From contig CM073591.1 in the NCBI GenBank assembly GCA_037074705.1, positions 130,331,032-130,395,031 on the forward strand: a stretch of 64,000 bases of DNA. Direction: 5' to 3'. Shown one piece after another: positions 46,201 through 55,164 of this stretch; the stretch's first letter is position 1, and each line of letters opens with the position of its first letter. A program made the translations under genes and the position numbers. Origin of the DNA: Zhengitettix transpicula (taxonomy: Eukaryota; Arthropoda; Insecta; Orthoptera; Tetrigidae). Below the pieces are notes generated by a model. The model worked only from the letters and a program-made list of their open reading frames with translations, was not told where the DNA came from and searched no databases.

Positions 46201-49200
46201 CCCGGGGGCCCTAGTTAACCCTTGGCTACTTTCCTCTACCCATCCTCATCCCCCCTTTCAAATCCCTTCCTATGCTATTAAAGGGGAGTTGCCCAACGTG
46301 GATTACCCTCATGTAGCCTGTTGCCCTAAAAAAAAATCATTACTCTATAGAGAAGTTGAAGAGAGGTCTGCGAGGGCTATTCTCTCGCAGGCAATACATA
46401 CGCGGGATGTTCTCTCGCAGGCAGAACCTTGTAGGAGAGATACGAAGGGGCTACCTTTGGGGATGCCTTTTCCTCTCCGTTTTTGAACTAAGGTTCCCAC
46501 AAACCGAGGCACCTCGGCCTGTTCTGAGAGGTGTATGTTCCGGGGTCACAGACCTTGGGCATACGGTAAGAGTTGTCCGCTATTCCCATTGGAATAGTCG
46601 GCCAGCTGCTTCCTAAACTGGTCGAGGCACGGAGATGGGAATTCTGCGTCCCCACAGCAAACTCCTCTACCGCTATCGGGAGGGCGTGGGACAGTACCCA
46701 ATGCCCGACCTACCTGATGCAGGTTTTTCTAGGGTTTTCCCTGCATAACTTTTAGGCGAATGCCGGGTGGGATCCTTAAAATATAGCCCGGGGGCCCTAG
46801 TTAACCATTGGCTACCTTCATCTACACTTCCGCATCCCCCCTTTCAAATCCCTTCCTATGCTATTAAAGGGGAGTTGCCCAACGTGGATTACCCTCATGT
46901 AGCCTGTTGCCCTAAAATAAAATCATTACTCTATAAACAGTCACTTTTTGTTTCCTGTTCAGACTACGTGACTTGAGAGTCTTAATTAGGGCCCAGTAAG
47001 CTCTATTTCCTGCTGCAATCCTTGCTTTTATTTCTTCATTTATACCGTTATCCAGTACTCCCAAGTACTTAAAATTCTCACATCTATCATAGTTAACTCC
47101 ATTTAGCTTGATGACTTTGTTTTCCATAGCACTGTTTCTCCTTGAAGAAAAGAGATATTTTGTTTTATTTACTCTGAACCCTAATTCTTCTGCCTCCTTT
47201 TCCAGCTTGTCCAGCCCTTACTCTAGCTCTTTCAGTTTTCTGGACAGCATACATACGTCATCCGCATATGCCAGATTCTGATTCATACGGGTGAACAGAG
47301 TGCCTCCTGGATTATTGATTTCCACTTTTCTCATCACTCTTTCCAGTGCTATGTTGAAAAGTAGTGTGGACAATTCATCTACCTGACGTAGGCCTTGGTT
47401 GACTTCAAACTCCTTGGTAATTTTTCCTTCCACTTTCACTTGACATTTTGTGCTGTCAAGAGTCATTTTTATAAGTCTTGTCAATTTATATGGACACTCC
47501 ATGTCCATCAAAGTCGGATACAGTTGTTTCCTCTTCACGCTATCATAAGCTTGTTTGAAGTCCACAAAGAGCTGGTGTACATCCACATTATATTCATAGC
47601 ACTTCTCCATTATTTGTCTTATAGTTAATATATGATCTGTCGTTGATCTATCCTTTCGGAAGCCACTCGTAAACGATAATACTGAACATCTGTAATACTA
47701 CTTCACAGGGAACGAAGTGAGTATTTCAATAATGATAGACCAATAAAGTTACTCCACGCAGTTAATGAAATAATATCCTTGATATTAACAAATACACGTC
47801 TCCAGAATTGAATCAGTAATGCAGGAACCTAAACTGTAACAGTATTTAGGGCCACATACAAGTTATACGAGAAGTAATATCTAATGAGTTCACGTTGCGT
47901 TCATTGAATTTGAGACATGACTCGGTAGCATAAGGCGAGCTGTAATGCCTGATTAACAGCCCAATATCTGGAAATTTTATATGTATGTGATACATTATTA
48001 AAGTATTGTTTTCACCGAGGAAAGAGAAGCTGATAATTCAGGTCGCGACAGCAGAGCGGAGGTTAATTTCTTTTAACAATTGCGCCGAAAATACTATTCG
48101 CGTAGCTGAAGGTCGTTGACAAGAGTAATTAACGGCGGATCGTGAAAATGAGGATCAAGTCCTGTGGAGAAGTAAATTTAGGAGATGAGCGAGCAGAATT
48201 GTGTTGCAATTCACGAGTAGTAAAACGTGAGCTATTGTCGGAAACTCTGTGAGTTGTTGGAAACAGTAATTTGGGACTTGAGCATCCAGTGTTTCCAAGT
48301 TGGTGAAATAATATTCTCCCTAAACTTCGCAGATCCATTGGGAATCCTGTCGTTCCATATGGTGAACTATCCAGTGAATTAACCTCACCTCCCCGTACCC
48401 AGTGACTGAACATTACTCATAATAACGTTTGAGAGCAACAATAGTTACATTGGAACTCTATACATGAAATCCAATCATTGTTTTTTTTTCTGATTAGTAC
48501 ATTCTGGAAGAAGCCATTGTCAAATCATGTTGGAGTTCAGTCTAAAGTTCAGTGCATCAATGATCCTAATTTTAGAGAACTTTTATTTACTTTAATGTAC
48601 TATTTTTATATATTTTTTGTCAGCAAAGTGTTTTTCAGTAGACACTTTACTGGAGGTCTGTTGTTCATTCAATGATTTTGATGTTCAATTACTGAGTATT
48701 CTGTATATTTTCTATGTCGGTTAATCTGACCGTTATGATGTTGTCAGTTGAAAAATTATAATGAAAACTTAAGAAAGATCACTGCTTTATAAAAAAAATT
48801 ATCAGTCGCTCTTGGCCTTATTGGCCACAATTAACCTAAAAAGGCACGCATATAAATTAAATTTTTAATAGTGTTATTCAGTACTGTGCATCCCGTCTGG
48901 TACCAGATGGCGTGTGGTGAAACACGGGGTGAATTAAATTTTAGTATCCGGTTTTAGGGTTTTATTAAATTTTGAACTGAATATTTTCTACTTAAATATT
49001 TCTTTAAATAATTTTATTTGTACATAATCTTCCAAATGACGCGCAGATGTGCCTAAGAAACTACCTAGTGATACAAAAGTTATTGGGAACAAAAGTGGTA
49101 TTTGTGACGAAGAAAATAGTTCTGTAAATGCAAATCTGAGAACGTGAAAGCAAAATAGTCATTCACTGGAGTGTTCACCCTACAATAAACACCAATTGTC

Positions 49201-52021
49201 GAATGCAGATTTTCCCGTTGAATGTGATGAATGTCGTCAGGTGACTGACGACGATGGCGGAGGTAGCAGTCGAAACATTGTTTCACAAAATATCTAACCA
49301 GAGTACTCTACTGAGAACTCTACATTCGAACAATTGCTTTATGATGTGAATTATAGAAAGGTACAACCGAGTATATATTGACGGTACCATTATATTAATA
49401 TGCATTAGAAAAATAAACTGAGAATTGCCTGGACCTCAATTTCAAGTAAGCCCGCAATTCTTTGCCTCTTTCCTAACCATATTACACATATATATCCATA
49501 TTATATACTATATTAATTGCCAAAGCAACAAATTAACCTAGAGAGTTAAAATTTGAGAAATGCCTTGAAAGTAGTTCATAAAGACGCTATTTACATTTCG
49601 AAAAAACGAACCATTGTCTATTATGCTGGTATGAACTAAAACGGTATTAGCGCCTACATATTTATATGTTGACAAGTGGCAGCCTGTTGTGTATTTATTC
49701 CGGTTCTTCCCCTGGCGCCGAGCGCTTTCGTAGTTACGAAACCTTTACTGACACGGGACGACGACGAGAGGTGGTTACAATAGATCGTAGCTGTCAAAAC
49801 AACACAGTTGTACAACAAGTTACCAATTTTTTGTCATCGCGAATATGTTGAATAAATATTTGCGTAATATACAAATATGTATTCTTACTAATGAGAAAAC
49901 TAATAAAAAAATAAACAATAGCCAATTTTAAGTCAGAAAAAAAAGTAGAGTTTATTCAATTAACAACGTTCCATCGTTTAATTTACGACCTTGCCAGGTT
50001 TCAAATTAAAAAAAAATTGATGGACCTAGTTTCCCCAATTTTTTTATTTGTAATGTAAACCACTCAACGGCATTTATATTATTTTTATAAATAATATATT
50101 AAAGTAAATTTATGTATCCCATCTGAAATTTTTTACGGTGTTGCTTTTAAATATATTACTGTTTTCCATTATTTTAAATAGTCTGCTATCTTCAGTAGAT
50201 TTCCGTTCTCGATAGCTTATATAATTATGTTAACGAAGCTGTTCGTAGGTTTTCGATTGAAGGTAAGGTACAAAACATAGAAATGTCGGTTATTAAGATA
50301 CATTAAATTTATTAACGATATTTACGACGGTTCAGATGGAACTTTGATTATAAAGGGAGATATTCTCGAATTTTTAAAACATCAATAAGAATTTAAGGTT
50401 CTTGTATCCATACTGAGGTGTTTTTTTCTGAAGATTGTGAGGGAAAACAGGAAGAATGAGTTGATATGTATTCGAAAAAGACCTATAAAGTTTACTTACA
50501 CGTAGAAAAATGTTGACGTTTCATCACTTTACACTAAGGTAAATATCATCATAAGAACACTGGAAGATAAGTCATTTTAAATTAAGAATAAGAAATATAC
50601 ATATGTAACGCGGCAGTGGTAATACAGCATAAACGATTCCGTCTCTATGCAGGTATGATAAAAAAGTTTTTTGTATCATCCCTATCCTTATAAATACAGT
50701 ATTTATCAACACTTTAGTCAAAGTGTCAAGTATCTTTTCCGTCACACGCAATCGAAAAAAATATACACTATATTAAATGATCCTTTTTTCTCATTTCACG
50801 GATTATGAGATATAATTTATCGTTCATTCCATAAGAAGTTCTTTGAACATTGCTTTTCTAAAATATAAAATATTTCAAAATAAAGACAATTAAGTATGCC
50901 AGTGTTTATATGAAACGTAACATTTCCTCAAGGCGATCCATACGTTTCTAAAACGTACAACTCGCAGAATAAAGTGAAACTTTGTTCTCAAGAGAAATTG
51001 ACATAATAAAGACACACAAATAACATTTTTGTAAAAAACGGTTATATCAATTTCTGTCTATTAACGGGAAAGCTTGCGCTTACGTATGACTTTAATATTG
51101 ATATTGTATTAATTAAATTTATAAGACGATTTTTTCTACAAACTACAACATAAAAGCGAAACTGCTAACATCTGATTTTATAAGCAGCCAGTTCTGTGAG
51201 TTATAAATTAATTTTGTAAAAAAAACTTTAAATGGTGATACAAGTGAGCAAATTTAAAATGCAGAAACGCTAGTTTTTTGTTTATGCGCAGCCAATTTTG
51301 GTGGGAATATTGAAACTTTGTACAGTGAATACTTTTATTTCTCTGAGTGGTATTGAATTTCAGAATTTATTCTTTATTAAAAAGTAACTTTGTTTCTGCA
51401 AAATGGAATTAAAATTTTGGGTAACTATTTTTGATACCCCAAGTTGTCCAACTCTGAATTCACGAAAATTTCCGGTAAAAACGATTTAATGAGTCATGAC
51501 TACGTAATGTAGATGTTATATTGCGGTAATTAAATTTATAACATGATTTAATTCACATTACTGTACGGTTGACCGGATTTTTTCCTGAAAACAAAACATG
51601 CTGGTAGTGGCACTCGGTAATTATTACAAGTTATTTTCGATCTTATAACTGAATCTGGGACAGAATGTGAATTTTTCTATAAATTGAATATCCACCGCAG
51701 GCTTTACGTGAAAATATTAACCCTTTCTCTTTCAATATCAACTTAATTGAAAAATCAAATAATCCATGTGCCACGCACATGCTTTTTTTTCAAAGTATTC
51801 TTAAAATAAAAATTAATCCGTCATTGATGACAACACATGATTGTTGTTCATTGGTATCGTGACAAATGACAGTACCAGGGATTGAAAGTAAAGGCTTCTA
51901 ATGATTCCTACGGTGGTCTTATAAATAAATACATTACAAATGAGGCGTGATGAGAGTAGTGTATCCACTCACCATGAAGCGCCAGCATGGCCATCATGAC
52001 CACGAGACACGCGTTAGCCAT
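31078..52021 (-). CDS. PGRP: Peptidoglycan recognition protein, secreted amidase type (4 exons)
   Basis: Exons join(52021-51973, 40601-40316, 37639-37521, 31280-31078) give 657 nt, 218 codons plus TAG. All junctions are GT/AG and the phases close exactly (1, 2, 1). Residues 1-17 are a short hydrophobic signal peptide. The amidase_2/PGRP domain covers about 46-210. It has the IHHT motif (H76, first of the pair), C84 and C90 for the family disulfide, Y111 in DIGYNF, the GRGW segment near 124-127, and H185, T191 and C193 in the GHRQ...TECPG stretch. In the known family, the two His and the Cys bind zinc and Tyr and Thr assist catalysis; non-amidase members usually lack the Cys. I infer an active N-acetylmuramoyl-L-alanine amidase that is exported to haemolymph or gut and trims or senses bacterial peptidoglycan. 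C46 and C169 could form a second disulfide. There is no transmembrane segment or RHIM-like domain, so it is a short PGRP (S/SC-like). DAP or Lys preference was not resolved. Confidence 0.95.
31862..32015 (-). repeat. Foldback-family repeat in the region just past PGRP exon 4 (intron 3)
   Basis: AGTATAGCCAAATACAGAC, AATACCACACAACGTTTCTC, TTTCTTTCTTCGGGTGC and GCCTAGAGCCACACAACTGC. Closely similar to the 21.1 kb copy, including GCATTAATCAGTTGACA. Confidence 0.6.
33546..33870 (+). mobile_element. Poly(A)-tailed retroposon family, copy D (3'-truncated)
   Basis: Plus-oriented from GTAGGAGAGATACGAAGGGG to TTTTCCCTGCATTTC. The distal third and poly(A) tail are missing. It lies in PGRP intron 3. Confidence 0.75.
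33871..37520 (-). other. PGRP intron 3, unassigned part
   Basis: AT-rich, no recognised element. C-run at 35975-35985. 35560-35770 is somewhat GC-richer (with GCGGCCGC) but has no defined feature. Confidence 0.4.
37521..37639 (-). CDS. PGRP: PGRP exon 3 (central amidase core)
   Basis: The acceptor is TTTCCAG|TTTT and the donor is CACTA|GTAAGT; 119 nt. It encodes FAIGGDNKVYVGRGW and then IGICFIGDYT, the central strand-rich PGRP core. The reading frame is fixed by the split codons on both sides (AA|T and A|CA). Confidence 0.93.
37640..40315 (-). other. PGRP intron 2
   Basis: About 2.7 kb. It includes the 25-bp inverted repeat at 37762-37836 and a CpG-richer patch at 39545-39680 without a provable exon. 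Confidence 0.6.
37762..37836. repeat. Perfect inverted repeat, about 25-bp arms
   Basis: GAGAAACAATAACAAAGAAA and its reverse complement face each other across a loop of about 25 bp in PGRP intron 2. The transcript could form a stable hairpin; the sequence does not match the other foldbacks. Confidence 0.7.
40316..40601 (-). CDS. PGRP: PGRP exon 2 (N-terminal half of amidase domain)
   Basis: The acceptor is TTTTTCAG|GA and the donor is CTACAA|GTAAGC. The exon encodes residues 18-111: a Ser/Asp-rich linker, then STWGA, the IHHT zinc motif and the Cys pair at 84 and 90. It is noticeably richer in GC than the introns on either side. It ends inside the Asn codon of DIGYN. Confidence 0.95.
42587..42765. 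mobile_element. Foldback element (GTCGTCGAAACGTTG arms) inside the mariner
   Basis: Same element as at 26.5 kb, centre GGCGAAGTCACTTCGCC. The left arm is truncated at ACGCAACGTTTCG; the right arm is full and ends CGGGAAAGGCTTCAATCTTT. GATATTCCTAAAA is found at 42574-42586 and 42766-42778, and removing one copy plus the element restores the mariner reading FKDIPKSLKHMP. Confidence 0.85.
42825..43805 (+). pseudogene. Mariner transposase pseudogene
   Basis: The frames give MEKNQLRAVIKHFHWNGW near 42846, ARWVPRLLILGEE, FVYETWIQHYTPE, SAGKVMTTLFWDSQGI, SPSDFLLFPNLK, GGKKFSSNEEVIAAV and LEKLETRWAKCI. Frameshifts and stops divide them. The first catalytic Asp (family motif FVDETW) is Tyr here, and the second block (family HQDNA) reads HQQQ followed by stops, so the enzyme is inactive. 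Confidence 0.85.
43890..45630 (-). other. PGRP intron 1, no recognised feature
   Basis: AT-rich sequence between the mariner and the retrotransposon tail. Short chance frames only. Confidence 0.4.
46082..46343 (+). mobile_element. Poly(A)-tailed retroposon family, copy E (5'-truncated)
   Basis: Starts abruptly at CTCCCGCTATCGGAAGGG and ends GTTGCCCTAAAAAAAAA. ATCATTACTCT lies just before it (46070-46080) and just after its tail (46344-46354). 5' truncation, an A tail and a target duplication mark a LINE-mobilised insertion. Confidence 0.85.
46355..46921 (+). mobile_element. Poly(A)-tailed retroposon family, copy F (longest)
   Basis: About 567 bp, the longest copy. The head has two CTCTCGCAGGCA repeats, then TACAAGG-equivalent CCTTGTAGGAGAGATACG, CATCCCC-equivalent GGGGATGCC, GGTCACAGACCTTGGGC, GCCAGCTGC, CCCTGCAT, TAGCCCGGGGGCCCTAG and an A-rich tail (CCCTAAAATAAA). 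It is followed by ATCATTACTCTATA (46922 on), the same target sequence that precedes copy E. Confidence 0.85.
47701..51972 (-). other. PGRP intron 1, distal part
   Basis: Mostly unassigned AT-rich DNA. One hammerhead-like hairpin at 49245-49280. The segment 48120-48400 is less AT-rich, but no exon or repeat could be defined. Confidence 0.4.
49245..49280 (+). ncRNA. Hammerhead-like motif (CTGACGA...GAAAC)
   Basis: The plus strand reads CTGACGACGATGGCGGAGG, then TAGCAGTCGAAACATTG. The order CTGANGA-helix-GAAAC(A/G)TTG is the same as in the other hairpin families of the window. GACT upstream can pair with AGTC before GAAAC, but stem II does not start directly after the core, so the fold is imperfect. 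Confidence 0.3.
51973..52021 (-). CDS. PGRP: PGRP exon 1 (signal peptide)
   Basis: ATG at 52021 opens 16 codons plus one base. The peptide is MANACLVVMMAMLALH followed by a split Gly codon. The donor is CATG|GTGAGT. The start was chosen because it gives a typical short signal peptide and the phase-1 end matches the phase-1 acceptor of the next exon 11.4 kb away. Confidence 0.85.
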
Positions 52022-52110
52022 TGCGTCCGGTTGTGTGTGAGCTCTGCTATTGCGACCTCCGCACTTAAAGCTACTGGTCTCGTCTCCCCTCCACTCGGTT
52101 CAGAGCCGCC

Positions 52111-52117
52111 AGATAAG
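52111..52117 (-). promoter_or_regulatory. GATA-type site upstream of PGRP
   Basis: CTTATCT on the minus strand, about 90 bp upstream of the PGRP ATG, in a GC-richer stretch (52022-52190) that probably holds the 5' UTR and promoter. GATA factors are known to drive gut and fat-body immune genes of insects. I saw no clear Rel/NF-kB site or TATA box. Confidence 0.3.
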
Positions 52118-52828
52118 AATCTGTCCAGTTTGCAAATCTCCAACATTTTTTTCCCCTCCAGCCCATACGCAGGGTCTTCCCCGCTCTCAAATGCTCTCAT
52201 TTGTTTTGACTGACCCCACTACTGTTCCTTGCCTGGCGCTTCGTTCGTGTTTGAAACGTGGTGTTATGACACAAAAGTGCTTATAGTCCTATACATTCCG
52301 GTTCAAACTTATACGTTCAATTCCTATAATGTAAAGTCGTATAGTAATTAAACTAAATTTATATTCCATTAGATACGGAATCGTTTGCATTTAATCGCCC
52401 ATTTGTAAAGTATTCAAATTTTCAGTACATACTATTAAATGAGAAATAATTCAGCTTTTATTTCATTACTAAAAGTAGTTGTGAGATGACATTAGGTTAG
52501 TCAAACTTATAATATATACCAAATTGCCATACTTGAATTACAAACTATGGCTACAAACTTGTTTTCTTCATAGAAAATACAAGTAGTCGAATACCCGTAT
52601 ATCCTCGTGTTTCTTGTGTATAAAATCCTAACGTGATCCAGGGTCACTGGGTTCTGCCACAGTCACTTCTCCTCCATATCTTAGGCACCCTCAACAGCAG
52701 GGTACTTAACTGATAAATGCCATTTAAAATATACATGTATAAATAATTTAATATTTCTATTCGACTGAAATGTTTAGAAGGAAAGGGTTGGGCACATTAT
52801 GTAGATTAACGGTTTAATTATACGAATT

Positions 52829-53060
52829 ATTAGTGTGAGTTACAATGACCACTATAGCGTCATTAGTTAGTAGTACTGAGATCTCTAACTCGTGTCTACC
52901 TGAATGTAAAGAGTTATATTACAATAAATAAATAAATTACAATAAATAAATAAATTAGTGTGAGTTACAATGACCACTATAGCGTCATTAGTTAGTAGTA
53001 CTGAGATCTCTAACTCGTGTCTACCTGAATGTAAAGAGTTATATTACAATAAATAAATAA
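52829..53060. repeat. 125-bp direct tandem duplication
   Basis: The unit 52829-52953 is followed directly by a near-identical copy from 52954 (ATTAGTGTGAGTTACAATGA at the start of both, ending in AATAAATAAATAA). No differences seen over about 105 bp, so it is recent or an assembly artefact. Confidence 0.9.
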
Positions 53061-54089
53061 ACTGGCTATAATTCAGAAAAATTTTAATAATTTGCAAAAT
53101 AATACAATAAAAATATATTATCAAGATATTTCGACCTTAATTTATGACGTTATCAGGTGTACTTTAATTGTTAAAAAAGAAATTTATGATACCTTAATTA
53201 TTAATTTAAGGACGAAAATTTCAATGAAGTGGAGTATTATGAATAATTTTTATACTGTGCCAAAATGTTCCATTAAAATATTCCAAAATTTAATATAATA
53301 TAAATAAATTTCGAGTAAATTTCAGTGGCACTGTCTGGCTTCCATGCAATTTTGGAAGATATTATTGGAAGGTATTGATTGTATACAAATGATTCGTAAT
53401 ACTCAACTTAATTAAACAAAGTTTTGTTCTTAAATTAAAAATTAGGGTATCATCTCTCTTTTTTAATAATTATTGAGAACTTGACATTACAAACTAATAA
53501 GAAAAAATCGTGATAATATATTTTGATCTTATAAATTCATTATTAAATTATTTAACTTTTTCCGAGTTAAGGTCAATTTATTTAATGTAAAATTAAAATA
53601 TCAAAAGTTCTATAACATTAAAAGGTTATATTGTGTCCATTAATATTTACAAGAGGGTAATGACCGGCAATAGGTCGTAATTTTCTAATATTAAGCTATT
53701 AAAACTGAACCTACTTTCCAGGTGTCTCAAACAGAAGGTTTAAAAGACACTTATTGAATACACATTTGTAATGACATGCGGTTCTTAAAATGTGGACTGT
53801 ATCAGCTACTGATGAGAATGCTTTATTCGTATTTGAAGGTAAAGTTTTACGGAATCACTGGGGAAAATTTTTTAATACAACTTCTGCCGAGCTCGTTGTT
53901 TGAGTTGTTTTAGAGTTAAAAAGGCAGGATGATTCAATACTGTAGTAACTTTTTTCTACCACGTCAAGTTTTTCTGAACAATAGGAGACCAGCGATAGGT
54001 TAATACTTGTCTAGAGTAGTTCAGTTACGCCTCAGATATCGTAGTGAGACGTTGTTAGTCGCTGTTATATATGAACTGAAACTTTTCCT

Positions 54090-54520
54090 TATGTCTGCCT
54101 CTGCTAATTCTCGTCGTAAATGCTTAAACAGCCTCGATTCGTTTTGTTGTATATTTGGCAGTTTTACCATTCCAAAACATCAGAACGTTTGTGTGCAAGC
54201 CAATTTTGCCTATTTTAAAGTGAAAATTGGTGATGAAGATAAATCATGGACACATCACGTAAATACACAAATCACAGGATGACACCGAAATTGTGCAGCA
54301 ACTCTTGGAGAGGTACAAAAGTTTTGTTGCAACATGAGCGTCATGGATTTTTTTACGTAGCCATCTTGCTGACTCTCAGAAAAATCTTGGTGCAGTCAGT
54401 GATGAGCAGCTTGAGCGATTCACCAAGATTAGAAGGTATTTGGAGGCACAGTATCAAGGCAGATAGCATGTATGTATGATCTTTGTTGCGTGAATCTCCA
54501 CTCCAGGGAAAGCTATATGC
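54090..54520 (+). pseudogene. Remnant of a repeat-borne protein with a Cys-rich N-terminus
   Basis: The frame MSASANSRRKCLNSLDSFCC, IFGSFTIPKHQ, ANFAYFKVKIGDEDKSW, then, after gaps and shifts, SHLADSQKNLGAVSDEQLER and RYLEAQYQGR. These blocks resemble a widely repeated insect protein family of unknown name with KRKCLNSPD-FCYICG and LGAVSDEQGERFHQD motifs. The middle part is lost. The assignment rests on memory of the motif order. Confidence 0.5.
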
Positions 54521-54869
54521 GAAATTTTTTACCGTTTGGTTAAATAAACTTTACTATTTCCATGAACACTATTTAACTTGAAGTAACTGCATGTGGCCTT
54601 TGAATAAAACTATTATTTGTAAACAGTATATTTAGTAAGTTTTACCCATTATATGCACATTTTGTATGATGTATGATACAGATGGTATTATGTAGCTTAA
54701 AAATTTGACGTTAATGACAAAAACGTCGGTTATTTTAGGATTCAGAGGCCAAAAATGAGTCAATAACAAGTCGCAGATATAAGACAACGAAAGTTATGTT
54801 CTCCAGTATGGATCGATAAAAGAGGGTGAAAGATTGAGATAGTGAAAAATATAAACGATATTCGGAGGC

Positions 54870-55160
54870 GATGAATCGTGAATTCCCGACTACCAAGCTG
54901 GCTAGATCAGGTAAAGACAATGAGCGAAGAAAGGCTGCTAAATAATCTGTTGCATGTGAAGATGGAAGGAAAGACTAGACGAGGGAGACCAAGGAAGAGA
55001 TAGTTACAGGACTTGCATGTGAAGATGGAAGGAAAGACTAGACGAGGAAGACCAAGGAAGAGATAGTTACAGGACTTGGAAAATAGCTTAAGAAATATGC
55101 TTAAGAAATGATGGTGCTAGAAGACGCAGAGCTGTAGCCAAGAAAGAAGAACTGTATTGT
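54870..55160 (+). mobile_element. Non-LTR retrotransposon 3' tail
   Basis: The plus strand reads PSWLDQVKTMSEERLLNNLL, then KTRRGRPRKR, LQDLENSLRN and a short C-terminus, the GRPRKRW-type tail seen on the 45.7 kb element (GRPRKRWLSDVEDDLRNI). A 63-bp internal duplication is listed separately. Dead. Confidence 0.6.
54951..55076. repeat. 63-bp direct tandem duplication
   Basis: TGCATGTGAAGATGGAAGGA starts both copies (54951 and 55014). 63 bp is 21 codons and encodes the GKTRRGRPRKR segment twice. It has at most one or two differences, so it is younger than the surrounding decayed element. Confidence 0.9.
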
Positions 55161-55164
55161 GAAG

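Larger units (their letters stand above)
45640..47700 (-). mobile_element. 5'-truncated non-LTR retrotransposon (RT and C-terminus), interrupted
   Basis: Minus-strand RT from GFRKDRSTTDHI (about 47680) through VDVHQLFVDFKQAYDSV, LRQVDELSTLLFNI and LAYADDVCML (the YADD active site). It continues with FKYLGVLDNGIN and YWALIKTLKS to VTVYRVMI at 46930. After two retroposons (46082-46921) it resumes RPVVIYGSER, RKILRIVGAV, and ends RCLGHVERMSEDRVVKK...GRPRKRWLSDVEDDLRNI...GWAMIVREAKVLHGL. In-frame stops lie near 47220 and 45913, so it is dead. The clade is probably RTE/CR1-like; not resolved. Confidence 0.85.
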
